Shown here one piece after another: positions 1-9,647 of a stretch of DNA of 35,462 nt. A program made the position numbers and the translations under genes. The stretch covers positions 1 to 35,462 of the forward strand of contig CATAMV010000091.1 of assembly GCA_949487855.1 (NCBI GenBank), written 5' to 3'. This stretch comes from Bacteroidota bacterium. GTDB taxonomy: Bacteria > Bacteroidota > Bacteroidia > Flavobacteriales > Flavobacteriaceae. The notes under the pieces are model-generated. The model did not search any database, was not told the DNA's origin, and was given only the letters and a program-made list of their open reading frames with translations. Numbering within the stretch: position 1 is the first letter of the stretch; every line of letters starts with the position of its first letter.

Positions 1-81
1 TATTGGATTTTGTATATTTGATGTAATAGCTCCTAAAATCTATGTTTAAACTTAACCCTTTACTGCCTTGAATCCTGTGTT

Positions 82-261
82 ATGAAAAAAGAAAACACCT
101 CGGTTCTTTATCGCATTATGGCTTGTTTGTTGATAATGCCTGCTTTTTATGTTAAAAATCTCCTTAAAAGGTCAAAAAAATCAGATCTTGTATTTATAGT
201 TGTTGGCGTCTTTCTGCTGGTTTTAGCCAATTATAACGATTTCATAAAACTTTTTAAATAG
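82..261 (+). CDS. small membrane protein, 59 aa (MKKENTSVLYRIMACLLIMPAFYVKNLLKRSKKSDLVFIVVGVFLLVLANYNDFIKLFK)
   Basis: ATG-to-TAG frame read by hand; below the length cutoff of the supplied ORF track; two hydrophobic segments. Confidence 0.4.
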   Translation: MKKENTSVLYRIMACLLIMPAFYVKNLLKRSKKSDLVFIVVGVFLLVLANYNDFIKLFK

Positions 262-262
262 T

Positions 263-373
263 ATGAAAACCCTAAAACTACTTTTTTTAATTGTGTTTAT
301 ACTTTTTATTGCCGAGCTGTTATTTCATTTTCTTTTTGGAGTTCTTAACCCTTATCTAAACAATGCGCTATGA
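263..373 (+). CDS. very small hydrophobic protein, 36 aa (MKTLKLLFLIVFILFIAELLFHFLFGVLNPYLNNAL)
   Basis: ATG 1 nt after the previous stop; its TGA overlaps the ATG at 370 (ATGA), suggesting translational coupling; single TM-like segment. Confidence 0.35.
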   Translation: MKTLKLLFLIVFILFIAELLFHFLFGVLNPYLNNAL

Positions 374-1338
374 AACATACTAAAATAGCCTCACGATTTA
401 ACTTTATATTTAACGACATGAAATCTAACCTAGTTTTAGCTCTTGTTGTTGTTTGTCTATGTTCCTGCACAAACACCCGAAAAGCTCCCAATGTTTCTGA
501 AGGGAAAATGGTAACCTACACATCGTTTAAATCGGAACACATTGACGCCCGTAATGTAGATGTTTGGTTACCCGAAAGCTATACGCAAGGCAAAGATCAT
601 CCTGTGTTGTATATGCATGACGGACAAATGCTTTTTGACGCATCCCAAACGTGGAATGGTCAAGCATGGGGCATTCATGAAGTGTTGACGAAATTGAAAA
701 ATGACATACAGCCACTGCCCATAGTGGTGGGCATTTGGAATAATGCAGCGGCAAGACATGCGAATTTTGTTCCACAAAAAGTAGTAGATCATTACGCTAC
801 GCCAAAGCTAGACTCCATACTGCGCTTTACAATGAGTGGCGAACAAAAACTTTTTACTGAAAAACCAAACGCAGATGCCTATTTAAAATTCCTTGTTGAT
901 GAGCTAAAGCCCCACATAGATGCAACCTTTAATACTAAATCGGATGTGGCCAGCACCTTTATTGCTGGAAGCAGTATGGGCGGCTTAATATCCTTGTATG
1001 CCTTGCTGGAATATCCCGAAGTTTTTGGAGGTGCTGCGTGTTTATCAACACATTGGCCTGTTGTATTTTATGTAGAAGACAATCCGTTTCCAGAAGCCAT
1101 TGCTTCCTATGTGCATGATAATATTCAATCCTTGCGTGGCAAGAAATTATATTTGGACCGTGGCACCAAAACTCTTGATAGCCTTTATAAATTAGGGCAA
1201 AATAGTATTGACAGCATTATCGCCACAGCAAAAATTGATGGGCTTATTTGGGAATCTAAGGTGTTTGAAGGAGGTGAACACACCGAAAACGACTGGAACA
1301 AAAGACTGGATATTCCATTGCGCTTTTTGTTCGAATAA
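370..1338 (+). CDS. alpha/beta hydrolase, putative esterase (esterase D/enterochelin-esterase-like); possible lipoprotein if translated from 418
   Basis: GSSMGG nucleophile elbow, LYMHDGQMLFD motif; internal start at 418 gives MKSNLVLALVVVCLCSC, a lipoprotein-like signal. Confidence 0.85.
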   Translation: MKHTKIASRFNFIFNDMKSNLVLALVVVCLCSCTNTRKAPNVSEGKMVTYTSFKSEHIDARNVDVWLPESYTQGKDHPVLYMHDGQMLFDASQTWNGQAWGIHEVLTKLKNDIQPLPIVVGIWNNAAARHANFVPQKVVDHYATPKLDSILRFTMSGEQKLFTEKPNADAYLKFLVDELKPHIDATFNTKSDVASTFIAGSSMGGLISLYALLEYPEVFGGAACLSTHWPVVFYVEDNPFPEAIASYVHDNIQSLRGKKLYLDRGTKTLDSLYKLGQNSIDSIIATAKIDGLIWESKVFEGGEHTENDWNKRLDIPLRFLFE

Positions 1339-1369
1339 AAAAACCCACTCTATCTAGAGCGGGTTTTTT
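1336..1369. terminator. bidirectional rho-independent-like terminator
   Basis: acccactct-atct-agagcgggt stem with flanking A and T tracts, between the esterase (+) and tRNA-Gln (-). Confidence 0.75.
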
Positions 1370-1370
1370 G

Positions 1371-1443
1371 TTGGCCTACTAGGGCTCGAACCTAGACTCT
1401 TCTGAACCAAAATCAGACGTGTTGCCAGTTACACCATAGGCCA
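1371..1443 (-). tRNA. tRNA-Gln (anticodon TTG)
   Basis: Reverse complement TGGCCTATGGTGTAACTGGCAACACGTCTGATTTTGGTTCAGAAGAGTCTAGGTTCGAGCCCTAGTAGGCCAA folds as a cloverleaf; anticodon loop TTTTGGT, T-arm GGTTCGAGCC. Confidence 0.93.
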
Positions 1444-1545
1444 ATGCGGTTGCAAAAATAAACAAACTTTTTGTTGCACCAATAGTTTAAGCTATCTTGT
1501 TTGTGGTTTTCTAATATATTGTACTTTAGTGGCTTTAGAAATTCT

Positions 1546-4500
1546 ATGAACTACTCCAAAGGAAACACCCTAACGGGCTGGTTTGTTTTTTGTGTTGCCT
1601 TAGTAACCTACTACCTTACCGTAGAACCCACTGCTAGCTATTGGGACTGTAGCGAATACATTGCCACGTCGGCAAAACTACAAGTTGGGCATCCGCCTGG
1701 CGCACCCCTATTTCAAATGATGGGCGCATTTTTTTCCTCCTTTGCTAGTAGTCCAGAGCGTGTGGCGTTTTGGGTAAATATGATGTCCGTACTGGCAAGT
1801 GCCTTTACCATATTATTTCTGTTTTGGTCACTTACTAGAATTATTTCAAAATTTGTGATTAAAGAAGTAAACCCAACTGGCGTCCAAGCCATTTTGGTGT
1901 TAGGCGCTGGCGTTGTAGGTGCGCTTAGCTACACATTCTCAGATAGTTTTTGGTTTAATGCCGTAGAAGCTGAAGTATATGCCATGGCGATGTTGATGAC
2001 TTCTGCGATGTTTTGGCTCGGATTGCGTTGGGAAGAAGACATGCTTACTCCACGCGGTGATCGCTGGCTGGTACTTATCGCTTTTTTAATCGGACTATCT
2101 TTTGGGGTGCATTTTATGGGGTTACTCACCGTACCTGCCATTGGGATGTTGTACTATTTTAAGCACTATTCATTTTCGTGGAAATCGTTTGTGGTTGCAA
2201 ATGTGGTTTCAGTTGCGGTATTGCTTTTTATCTTTAAGCTACTCTTACCGCTAACCTTAGCGTATTTTGGTAATGCTGAGGTATTTTTTGTGAACAGTTT
2301 TGGGCTGCCCTTTAATTCAGGTACCATTATCGCAGGACTGTCTATTTTGGTATTTTTTATAAGGGGATTGCGTTTTACACAACAAAGAAAATGGGTGCAA
2401 GCCAATACCGGTTTGTGGTGTGTCGTATTTATTTTAGTTGGCTTTTCATCTTGGATTATGTTACCTATTCGTGCGAATGCCAATACGGTTATCAACGAAA
2501 ATGCACCCACAGATGCACGTTCACTTTTAGCTTATTACAACCTAGAACAATACCCAGAAACGCATTTATTCTACGGACCCATGTACACTGACATGTACGC
2601 AGGGCAGGATGAAAACAATCCGTATAAAGACGACAAACCAAAATACGAGAAAGACCTCAAAAAAGGACGCTATGTGGTAGTAAATGCATGGAAAAACGCA
2701 CGCATAAACGCCAACAGCAAACACACAGGAGTGTTGCCTCGTATGTGGAGCTCTGGCAATGCGGTAAATTACATCACGTACTTTGGCGCTCCTGATTTTG
2801 ATATCAAGCCCGAATACCAAAGTCAAACGCAACTCATAGACGCTGTTAACGATTTCATTTCACGCGTGAACAATGGTGAAGTAGATGCCAAAGGATACCA
2901 TCAGTTTTTACAACGATTTGGATCGTATTTGGACATTGAAAAGCCAAGTCTGATTGAAAACCTAAACTACCTGTTTACCTTCCAAATAAACTATATGTAT
3001 TTCCGCTATTTTATGTGGAATTTTGCAGGTAAACAAAACGACGAACAAGGAAAATTAGATCCATTTAATGGAAATTGGATTAGTGGAATTTCTTGGTTAG
3101 ACAGCTTCCGTTTAGGCCCTCAAAAAAATCTTTATAATGATGCAAAAAACAATAAAGGACGTAATACCTATTATATGTTGCCCTTGTTTTTAGGAATACT
3201 AGGTGCGTTGTTTTTATACCAGCAAGACAAAAAACGGTTTTGGGTATTGTTGGTGTTTTTCCTCTTTACAGGGTTAGCCCTTAAAGTGTACCTCAACGAA
3301 AGAGTTTTTGAACCGCGCGAGCGCGATTATGCACTTGTCGGATCGTTTTATGTATTTGCTATGTTTATTGGTGTTGGCGTGGTAGTTTTTGCCGAATCGA
3401 TTAAAAAGTATGTGTCATTGCGTGTGGCAGCTCCACTTTCAATAGCACTTTGCTTGCTTGCCGTGCCTGTGCTAATGGGTTCACAAAATTGGGACGATCA
3501 TGATCGATCCAACCGCTACACAGCGCAATCTACCGCAAAAGCCTATTTAGATTCTATTGATGAAGATAAAGATGCCATGATTTTTACCATTGGAGATAAC
3601 GACACCTTTGCGCTGTGGTATGCGCAAGAAATTGAAGGCTATCGCACTGATGTGCGAAGCATTAACACCCAACTTTTAGCTACGGATTGGTACATTGATC
3701 AACTCAAACGTAAAACTTACGAAAGCACGCCAATTCCTTCGCAACTCATACACAAACAATATGCATACGGTACCCGTGATTATATCAAATTTGAGGCCAT
3801 TATTGACTCAGTTCGGTGGGGCTTAGAGGATTTTGTAGATTGGGTGGCAAGTGATAATCCACGTACACGCTACAAGCATTTATTGCAGCAATACGAAGTA
3901 GATATAAGTCAAATACCTGAAGGTACTCAAAACTTAGTGTATTATCCCACCAATAAAATTAGGGTGCCTGTAAACAAAGAAAACGTCCTTAAGAGCGGGG
4001 TGGTAAAACCTGAAGATGCAGACCTTATTGTCGATTATATCGATATTGATTTGCCTACATCGGGGTTGTATAAAAATAGAATTATGATGTTGGATATTCT
4101 ACGTAATAACGATTGGAAACGCCCTATTTATTTTACGGGGGGTAGCTACGATGACGAGGAATATATTTGGATGAAAGAATACCTCCAACTCGATGGATTG
4201 ATATATAAACTTGTTCCAATCAAAACCCCTGAAAACCCGCAAAACCCATATCAAATGGGACGTATAGATTCGGAGCGTATGTACAATATCGTCAAGAAAT
4301 GGGACTGGGGAAATGCGTACAGCCAGGATATTTATCACGACCCTGAAACCCGCAAAAACAGCATTTCGTTCCGTAGCAATATGGCGCGGTTGGCAGAGCA
4401 GCTTGTCAATGAAAATCAGCCTGAAAAAGCCATTGAGGTATTGGATTTGGCCATGGAAAAAATGCCCTTAGCTTACTTTGGGTATTACAGTTTGCTAACG

Positions 4501-5067
4501 CCAATAGCAGCCACCTATTACAGGGCAGGAAGTGTTGAAAAAGGTGGGCCGCTTGCCCTACAGCTAGCAGATAAATATGCAGACAAACTGTTGTATTATG
4601 AGTCATTTAGTCCAGCAGACCAACAAATTTATGCTGAAACCATTTTATCTGATGTTGAGCGCTACCGTGCAGTCGTTGATGTAGTCGTTGATGCCCAAGA
4701 CATTGCGGTAGCACCTAAACTTATCAAAGACTTTATTGAAAAAACACGTCAATTTGCACCCTTATATTCTGCGTATGAATACTACACACCCATGACATCG
4801 TATGTTTCAGTTCTGTTTACAGCTGACATGCCCGAATCGGGTAGATTATTATTTAATGCTATTGCGCAAGTGTACCAAAACCGATTGGCATTGTTTAGTC
4901 AAATCCCAGCAGAGGAACTAACGTATTACAAACAAAGTATTGCGATTGAAATAAGAGGGTATCAAAACATTTTAGAGAGCTATCAGGCACTAGAACCTGA
5001 CTTAGATCACGTGTCCGAGGCAAACAAAGCATTTAGAAAAGCAACCGTTATTTATACGGCAGACTAA
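1546..5067 (+). CDS. DUF2723 / GT117-family (TMEM260-like) multi-TM glycosyltransferase-like protein
   Basis: N-terminal YLTVEPTASYWDCSEYIATSAKLQVGHPPGAPLFQM motif, multiple TMs, long C-terminal soluble region; ATG at 1546 preferred over TTG at 1501. Confidence 0.88.
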   Translation: MNYSKGNTLTGWFVFCVALVTYYLTVEPTASYWDCSEYIATSAKLQVGHPPGAPLFQMMGAFFSSFASSPERVAFWVNMMSVLASAFTILFLFWSLTRIISKFVIKEVNPTGVQAILVLGAGVVGALSYTFSDSFWFNAVEAEVYAMAMLMTSAMFWLGLRWEEDMLTPRGDRWLVLIAFLIGLSFGVHFMGLLTVPAIGMLYYFKHYSFSWKSFVVANVVSVAVLLFIFKLLLPLTLAYFGNAEVFFVNSFGLPFNSGTIIAGLSILVFFIRGLRFTQQRKWVQANTGLWCVVFILVGFSSWIMLPIRANANTVINENAPTDARSLLAYYNLEQYPETHLFYGPMYTDMYAGQDENNPYKDDKPKYEKDLKKGRYVVVNAWKNARINANSKHTGVLPRMWSSGNAVNYITYFGAPDFDIKPEYQSQTQLIDAVNDFISRVNNGEVDAKGYHQFLQRFGSYLDIEKPSLIENLNYLFTFQINYMYFRYFMWNFAGKQNDEQGKLDPFNGNWISGISWLDSFRLGPQKNLYNDAKNNKGRNTYYMLPLFLGILGALFLYQQDKKRFWVLLVFFLFTGLALKVYLNERVFEPRERDYALVGSFYVFAMFIGVGVVVFAESIKKYVSLRVAAPLSIALCLLAVPVLMGSQNWDDHDRSNRYTAQSTAKAYLDSIDEDKDAMIFTIGDNDTFALWYAQEIEGYRTDVRSINTQLLATDWYIDQLKRKTYESTPIPSQLIHKQYAYGTRDYIKFEAIIDSVRWGLEDFVDWVASDNPRTRYKHLLQQYEVDISQIPEGTQNLVYYPTNKIRVPVNKENVLKSGVVKPEDADLIVDYIDIDLPTSGLYKNRIMMLDILRNNDWKRPIYFTGGSYDDEEYIWMKEYLQLDGLIYKLVPIKTPENPQNPYQMGRIDSERMYNIVKKWDWGNAYSQDIYHDPETRKNSISFRSNMARLAEQLVNENQPEKAIEVLDLAMEKMPLAYFGYYSLLTPIAATYYRAGSVEKGGPLALQLADKYADKLLYYESFSPADQQIYAETILSDVERYRAVVDVVVDAQDIAVAPKLIKDFIEKTRQFAPLYSAYEYYTPMTSYVSVLFTADMPESGRLLFNAIAQVYQNRLALFSQIPAEELTYYKQSIAIEIRGYQNILESYQALEPDLDHVSEANKAFRKATVIYTAD

Positions 5068-5360
5068 ACGAAGTCTTTCATGATCCCGATAAGTGTATTG
5101 GCATCTTGTTCGCCACTTTGACGCCATACCATTTCGCCCGATTTGTAAATCATCAGCGTTGGCAATCCTTTTATTCGAAGGGCTTCTGCTAACTTTGGGT
5201 TTTTGTCGACATCAATTTTAACTACTTTCCCAGTGTCACCCATGGCAGCAGCTACATCGCGAAGCACGGGGTGCATTTGCGCAGAGGGGTCGTTCCAATC
5301 TGTATAAAAATTTAACAGAATCGGAATATTTGCATCAATTAAGTCACCAAATTTTGACAT
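5064..5360 (-). CDS. thioredoxin-fold protein lacking the CXXC active site
   Basis: Thioredoxin-like NFYTDWNDPSAQMHPVLRDVA...KIDVDKNPKLAEALRIKGLPTLMIYKSGE; WCGPC position reads WNDPS; no Cys in the protein. Confidence 0.85.
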   Translation of the reverse strand: MSKFGDLIDANIPILLNFYTDWNDPSAQMHPVLRDVAAAMGDTGKVVKIDVDKNPKLAEALRIKGLPTLMIYKSGEMVWRQSGEQDANTLIGIMKDFV

Positions 5361-5423
5361 GACATGCTGTTTTTTTGTGATTTGGTTTAGTGCAAAAATA
5401 CATTTTTTAACTAAATAATTAGG

Positions 5424-6638
5424 TTAGGCGGTTTTTCTTAACGTGATTACAGTAATTTCGGGCCACATGCCAAGCCTTCCTGGATAGGCCAAATAACCAA
5501 ACCCACGATTGACGTAGAGGTGCTGTTGTTTTTCTTTATATAAGCCAGACCAATACGGGTAACGCCATTTGGCTGGACTCCATTTTATCAAACCTGGAAT
5601 GTCGATTCCAAACTGCATTCCGTGGGTATGCCCGCTAAGTGTTAGCGGGATATGGGTTGGGTGATCCCGAACAATCATTTCCCAATGAGAAGGGTCGTGA
5701 CTTAAGAGAATCTTAAAGCTGTTTGAGCTAGAATTGGAGAGTGCTTTATCTAAATCTCCCGCTTTTTTAAAACCACCTTTCCCCCAATTCTCAACACCAA
5801 CCACATCAAGTTGAGCCTTTCCACGCTGAATCGTGGTGTTTTCGTTGCGCAATAATTGAAAGCCCATTTGATTTTGAAGCCGAATCAGTTTTGTTAAGTT
5901 TTCCTCTTTTTTCTCTTGAGTTTCCCAAGAAATATAATCACCATAATCATGGTTACCCAACACGGAAAACACCCCGTCTTTGGCGGTTAATGTTGAAAAT
6001 AATTCAGTCCAATTGTTTAGTTCAGCAGCTTTGTTGTTTACCATATCACCAGTAAAAAAGATAACATCGGAGCCTTGCGCATTTATCAAATCGATTCCGT
6101 ATTTAACTTTGTCATACCTATCAAAGCTTCCACAATGGAAATCAGAAACTTGAGTTAGGGTGTATCCGTCAAAAGCATCAGGAAGGTCGTCAAATGCTAT
6201 GGTGTGATGTAAAACTTTATAATTATAGCGCCCTTTAAATATGCCATAAAGAAGCCCTGCAAAGGGAATAGCAGCTAACCCAAGAGCCGTTTTGCTGATA
6301 AATTCTCTTCGTCCAACCCATGTTTCTGAGGGAGCAGGAAAGATGAAATGGATTATCGCACGTACAATACGATAGGCGTCTTCTGCTGCCAAAAACACAA
6401 TTAAAACAAGTTGTGCAATGAGTAAAATTAGAAAATATCCAAAAGAAAAAAATCGAGCTACATCGTTATCTAATGCTGAAAAAAATCTAAGCTGAACAAT
6501 AAAATTTAGAATAACTGCCAAACAGATTATCCAATACAACACCAAAACCCACTTCACAGAAGTTTGTGTTCTTATTGCCTGAAAAGCATACCAAGAGACC
6601 AAAAAGAAGGAAGAAATAAAAAGAATATAGCGCCACAT
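5424..6638 (-). CDS. membrane-anchored metallophosphoesterase
   Basis: DFHCGSFDR, GDMVN, GNHDYGDY, SGHTHGMQ motifs; N-terminal TM segments. Confidence 0.9.
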   Translation of the reverse strand: MWRYILFISSFFLVSWYAFQAIRTQTSVKWVLVLYWIICLAVILNFIVQLRFFSALDNDVARFFSFGYFLILLIAQLVLIVFLAAEDAYRIVRAIIHFIFPAPSETWVGRREFISKTALGLAAIPFAGLLYGIFKGRYNYKVLHHTIAFDDLPDAFDGYTLTQVSDFHCGSFDRYDKVKYGIDLINAQGSDVIFFTGDMVNNKAAELNNWTELFSTLTAKDGVFSVLGNHDYGDYISWETQEKKEENLTKLIRLQNQMGFQLLRNENTTIQRGKAQLDVVGVENWGKGGFKKAGDLDKALSNSSSNSFKILLSHDPSHWEMIVRDHPTHIPLTLSGHTHGMQFGIDIPGLIKWSPAKWRYPYWSGLYKEKQQHLYVNRGFGYLAYPGRLGMWPEITVITLRKTA

Positions 6639-6643
6639 ATGCG

Positions 6644-6651
6644 CAAAAGTA
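6644..6651 (-). promoter_or_regulatory. -7 element TACTTTTG five nt upstream of the metallophosphoesterase ATG (possible leaderless mRNA)
   Basis: Bacteroidota TAnnTTTG motif on the minus strand, with a TTG about 18 nt upstream. Confidence 0.4.
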
Positions 6652-6727
6652 AAAGGATTCTTATCAAAGCAACATATGTTTATAAATTTAATTCTATTTT
6701 TGAAATGTACTGCACAGCAATTCTACC

Positions 6728-9532
6728 ATGGCCAATCAAAATCGCCTTTTTCTTTTAGACGCATACGCCCTTATTTTTCGCGGCTACTATGCTTTTATCA
6801 AAAACCCACGCATCAATTCCAAAGGAATGGACACCAGTGCCATTTTGGGATTTACCAATTCGCTTTTTGATGTAATAAAGCGCGAACGACCAGACTACCT
6901 CGCTGTAGCATTTGACAAAGGTGGATCGCAAGTACGAAACGATATGTTCCCCGAGTACAAAGCCAATCGTTCTGAAACACCCGAAGCCATAAAAATTGCG
7001 GTTCCCTATATCCAAAACTTACTCAAAGCCCTACATATCCCTGTTGTTGAATTAGAAGGATTTGAAGCCGATGATATAATTGGCACCCTTGCCAAGCAAG
7101 CAGAGAAAGAGGATTTCCAAGTGTATATGGTGACGCCCGACAAAGATTTTGCCCAATTGGTTTCCGATAATATTTTTATGTATCGCCCTGCGCGCATGGG
7201 TAATGGCATTGAAATTTGGGGGGTTCCTGAAGTACAAGAAAAATTTGAAATCGAACAGCCCGAACAAGTCATTGATTATTTGGGTATGATGGGCGATGCG
7301 GTGGATAATATCCCTGGACTGCCTGGAGTTGGTGACAAAACCGCAAAAAAATTCTTAGCTCAATATGGCAATATGGAAGCGCTGCTGGAAAACACGCACG
7401 AGCTAAAAGGTAAAATGAAGGAAAAGATTGAAGCCAACAAAGAATTGGGGCTGCTTTCAAAAAAATTGGCGCGTATTTTACTAGATGTCCCCGTGCAATT
7501 TGATGCCACAAGTTACCAACTTAGTGCCCCCGATATTCCTGCTGTAAAAGAGCTTTTTCAAGAGTTAGAATTCAGACGCCTGAGCGAAACTTTTATAAAG
7601 GTTTTTGCACCCAATGAAACCCCTGCAGTACCTGAGCCCACTGCACCCAAAGCCGCACCTGTTGCCTTTGATTTGTTCCATCAGCCAGGAAGTGGACAGG
7701 AAGAGTCTACCTCCGAATTTAAATCGCTGGCCAACACCCCACACCACTATCAATGTGTACAAACCCCTATGGAACGCAGCCTTTTGGTGGCAACCATGAT
7801 GCGCCAAAAAAGCGTCTGCTTTGATACCGAAACCACAGGCTTAGACGCCATCAGTGCTTCGCTTGTAGGCATTGCCTTTAGCTGGAAAAAAGGTACAGGC
7901 TACTACGTTCCCATTCCCGAAAATGAAACTGAACGCCAAGAAATCCTAAACGATTTGACTTCTTTTTTTACAAGTGAGTCCATTGAAAAAGTAGGACAAA
8001 ACCTCAAATATGATATCAAAGTGATGCACCAACATGGCATTGCCGTCAAAGGACCACTTTTTGATACCATGTTGGCACACTATATCATCAATCCCGATAT
8101 GCGTCATAATATGGATGTACTTGCCGAAACCTATCTGAGGTATCATCCAAAACCCATTTCCGATTTGATTGGAAAAAAAGGGAAAAATCAAGGGTCGATG
8201 CGCGATGTGCCAGTAGTCCAACAAACCGAATATGCCGCAGAAGACGCCGATATCACCTGGCAACTTAAAGAACATTTTGAACAGGAGTTGGGGAAAAACG
8301 AACAACGTGATTTGTTGCATGATGTAGAGTTGCCACTTGTACGCGTTTTGGCAGCTATGGAACTGGCAGGGATTTCATTGGATGTTCCCTATCTGAACCA
8401 AATGGGAGGCAAACTTGAGCAAGAAGCACAACAATTAGCGGAACGTATTTTTGATCAAGCAGGAGAAACTTTCAATCTGGCATCGCCAAAACAATTGGGA
8501 CCTATATTATTTGACAAGCTTAAACTGATAGACAAGCCCAAAAAGACCAAAACAGGACAATACTCCACTGCTGAAGATGTGTTATCTACCCTTGCCAAAA
8601 ATCATCCTATTGTTGCTGATATTCTAGAATGGCGTAGTGTACAAAAACTCAACAACACCTATGTTTCGGCATTACCGGAAGACGTAAACGCACATTCAAA
8701 TCGTGTACACACAGTATATAATCAGGCTGTTGCAGCAACAGGAAGGCTGAGTAGTAATCATCCAAACTTGCAAAATATTCCCATTCGTACGCCAAGAGGA
8801 CAACAAGTCCGCAAAGCATTTGTTGCCAAAGACGATCAGCACGTGCTTATGGCTGCAGATTATTCTCAGATTGAATTGCGCATTATTGCTTCGTTAAGCG
8901 AGGATCCTAGTATGGTAGCGGCATTTAACAACAATGAAGATATTCACGCGGCCACCGCAGCAAAAGTGTTTGGTGTACAACTGGAAGAAGTAAGCCGGGA
9001 GCAACGAAGTCAAGCCAAAACGGTCAATTTTGGTATTATATACGGTGTCTCAGCTTTTGGGTTAAGCAACCAAACCACACTTTCGCGTTCCGAATCCAAG
9101 GAACTTATAGATATGTATTATGAAAGTTATCCTAAATTGAAGTCTTACATGAGTGCACAAGTAGATTTTGCCCGTGAGCAAGGCTATGTCGCTACGGTTT
9201 TGGGAAGACGCAGGTATCTAAAAGACATCAATTCCAGAAATGCGATCGTTCGAGGTGCTGCTGAACGCAACGCCATCAATGCCCCTATCCAAGGAAGTGC
9301 TGCTGATATCATCAAACTTGCCATGCTTCGTATATACGACAAGATGCGAGAACAACAATTCAACGCACAAATGCTACTACAAGTACACGATGAGTTGGTT
9401 TTTGAATGTCCAAAATCGGAATTGGAGGCCTTAACGCAACTTGTGAAAACAGAAATGGAAGACGCCTATACATTGAAAGTACCACTTACGGTCGATATTG
9501 GCGTTGGGCATAACTGGCTGGAGGCGCATTAA
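6728..9532 (+). CDS. polA: DNA polymerase I
   Basis: 5'-3' exonuclease (LLDAYALIFRGYYAF, EADDIIGTLA), 3'-5' exonuclease (FDTETTGLDA), polymerase motifs (ADYSQIELRI, QVHDELVFE). Confidence 0.98.
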   Translation: MANQNRLFLLDAYALIFRGYYAFIKNPRINSKGMDTSAILGFTNSLFDVIKRERPDYLAVAFDKGGSQVRNDMFPEYKANRSETPEAIKIAVPYIQNLLKALHIPVVELEGFEADDIIGTLAKQAEKEDFQVYMVTPDKDFAQLVSDNIFMYRPARMGNGIEIWGVPEVQEKFEIEQPEQVIDYLGMMGDAVDNIPGLPGVGDKTAKKFLAQYGNMEALLENTHELKGKMKEKIEANKELGLLSKKLARILLDVPVQFDATSYQLSAPDIPAVKELFQELEFRRLSETFIKVFAPNETPAVPEPTAPKAAPVAFDLFHQPGSGQEESTSEFKSLANTPHHYQCVQTPMERSLLVATMMRQKSVCFDTETTGLDAISASLVGIAFSWKKGTGYYVPIPENETERQEILNDLTSFFTSESIEKVGQNLKYDIKVMHQHGIAVKGPLFDTMLAHYIINPDMRHNMDVLAETYLRYHPKPISDLIGKKGKNQGSMRDVPVVQQTEYAAEDADITWQLKEHFEQELGKNEQRDLLHDVELPLVRVLAAMELAGISLDVPYLNQMGGKLEQEAQQLAERIFDQAGETFNLASPKQLGPILFDKLKLIDKPKKTKTGQYSTAEDVLSTLAKNHPIVADILEWRSVQKLNNTYVSALPEDVNAHSNRVHTVYNQAVAATGRLSSNHPNLQNIPIRTPRGQQVRKAFVAKDDQHVLMAADYSQIELRIIASLSEDPSMVAAFNNNEDIHAATAAKVFGVQLEEVSREQRSQAKTVNFGIIYGVSAFGLSNQTTLSRSESKELIDMYYESYPKLKSYMSAQVDFAREQGYVATVLGRRRYLKDINSRNAIVRGAAERNAINAPIQGSAADIIKLAMLRIYDKMREQQFNAQMLLQVHDELVFECPKSELEALTQLVKTEMEDAYTLKVPLTVDIGVGHNWLEAH

Positions 9533-9560
9533 CTACAATAAAACAAATCTAAAATTAGCG

Positions 9561-9591
9561 TTTGCATTATTGGGGATAGTTTGTACATTTG
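9561..9591 (+). promoter_or_regulatory. Bacteroidota sigma-A type promoter for the rplM operon (TTTG-N19-TACATTTG)
   Basis: TTTG 9561-9564, 19-nt spacer, TACATTTG 9584-9591. Confidence 0.75.
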
Positions 9592-9595
9592 CAGC

Positions 9596-9624
9596 CCGCC
9601 AAACAGAGGTAAAAGCTGTAGCGG
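9596..9624 (+). promoter_or_regulatory. stem-loop at the 5' end of the rplM leader; candidate L13 ribosomal-protein leader
   Basis: Nested pairings CCGC(9596-9599)/GCGG(9621-9624) and ACAG(9603-9606)/CTGT(9616-9619), immediately downstream of the predicted promoter. Confidence 0.5.
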
Positions 9625-9647
9625 AATAACGAGCAAAAACGTACACA

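Noticed and set aside
527-792. Short antisense ORFs inside the esterase gene (and the many similar overlapping ORFs in the track, e.g. 7946-8320, 15530-15889, 33012-33431)
   Set aside because: They overlap strongly supported genes on the other strand or frame and show no recognisable domains or independent start context.
3495-3506. Perfect 12-bp palindrome CGATCATGATCG
   Set aside because: It lies within the DUF2723 coding sequence encoding DDHD; no second copy noticed, so it is likely explained by the codons.
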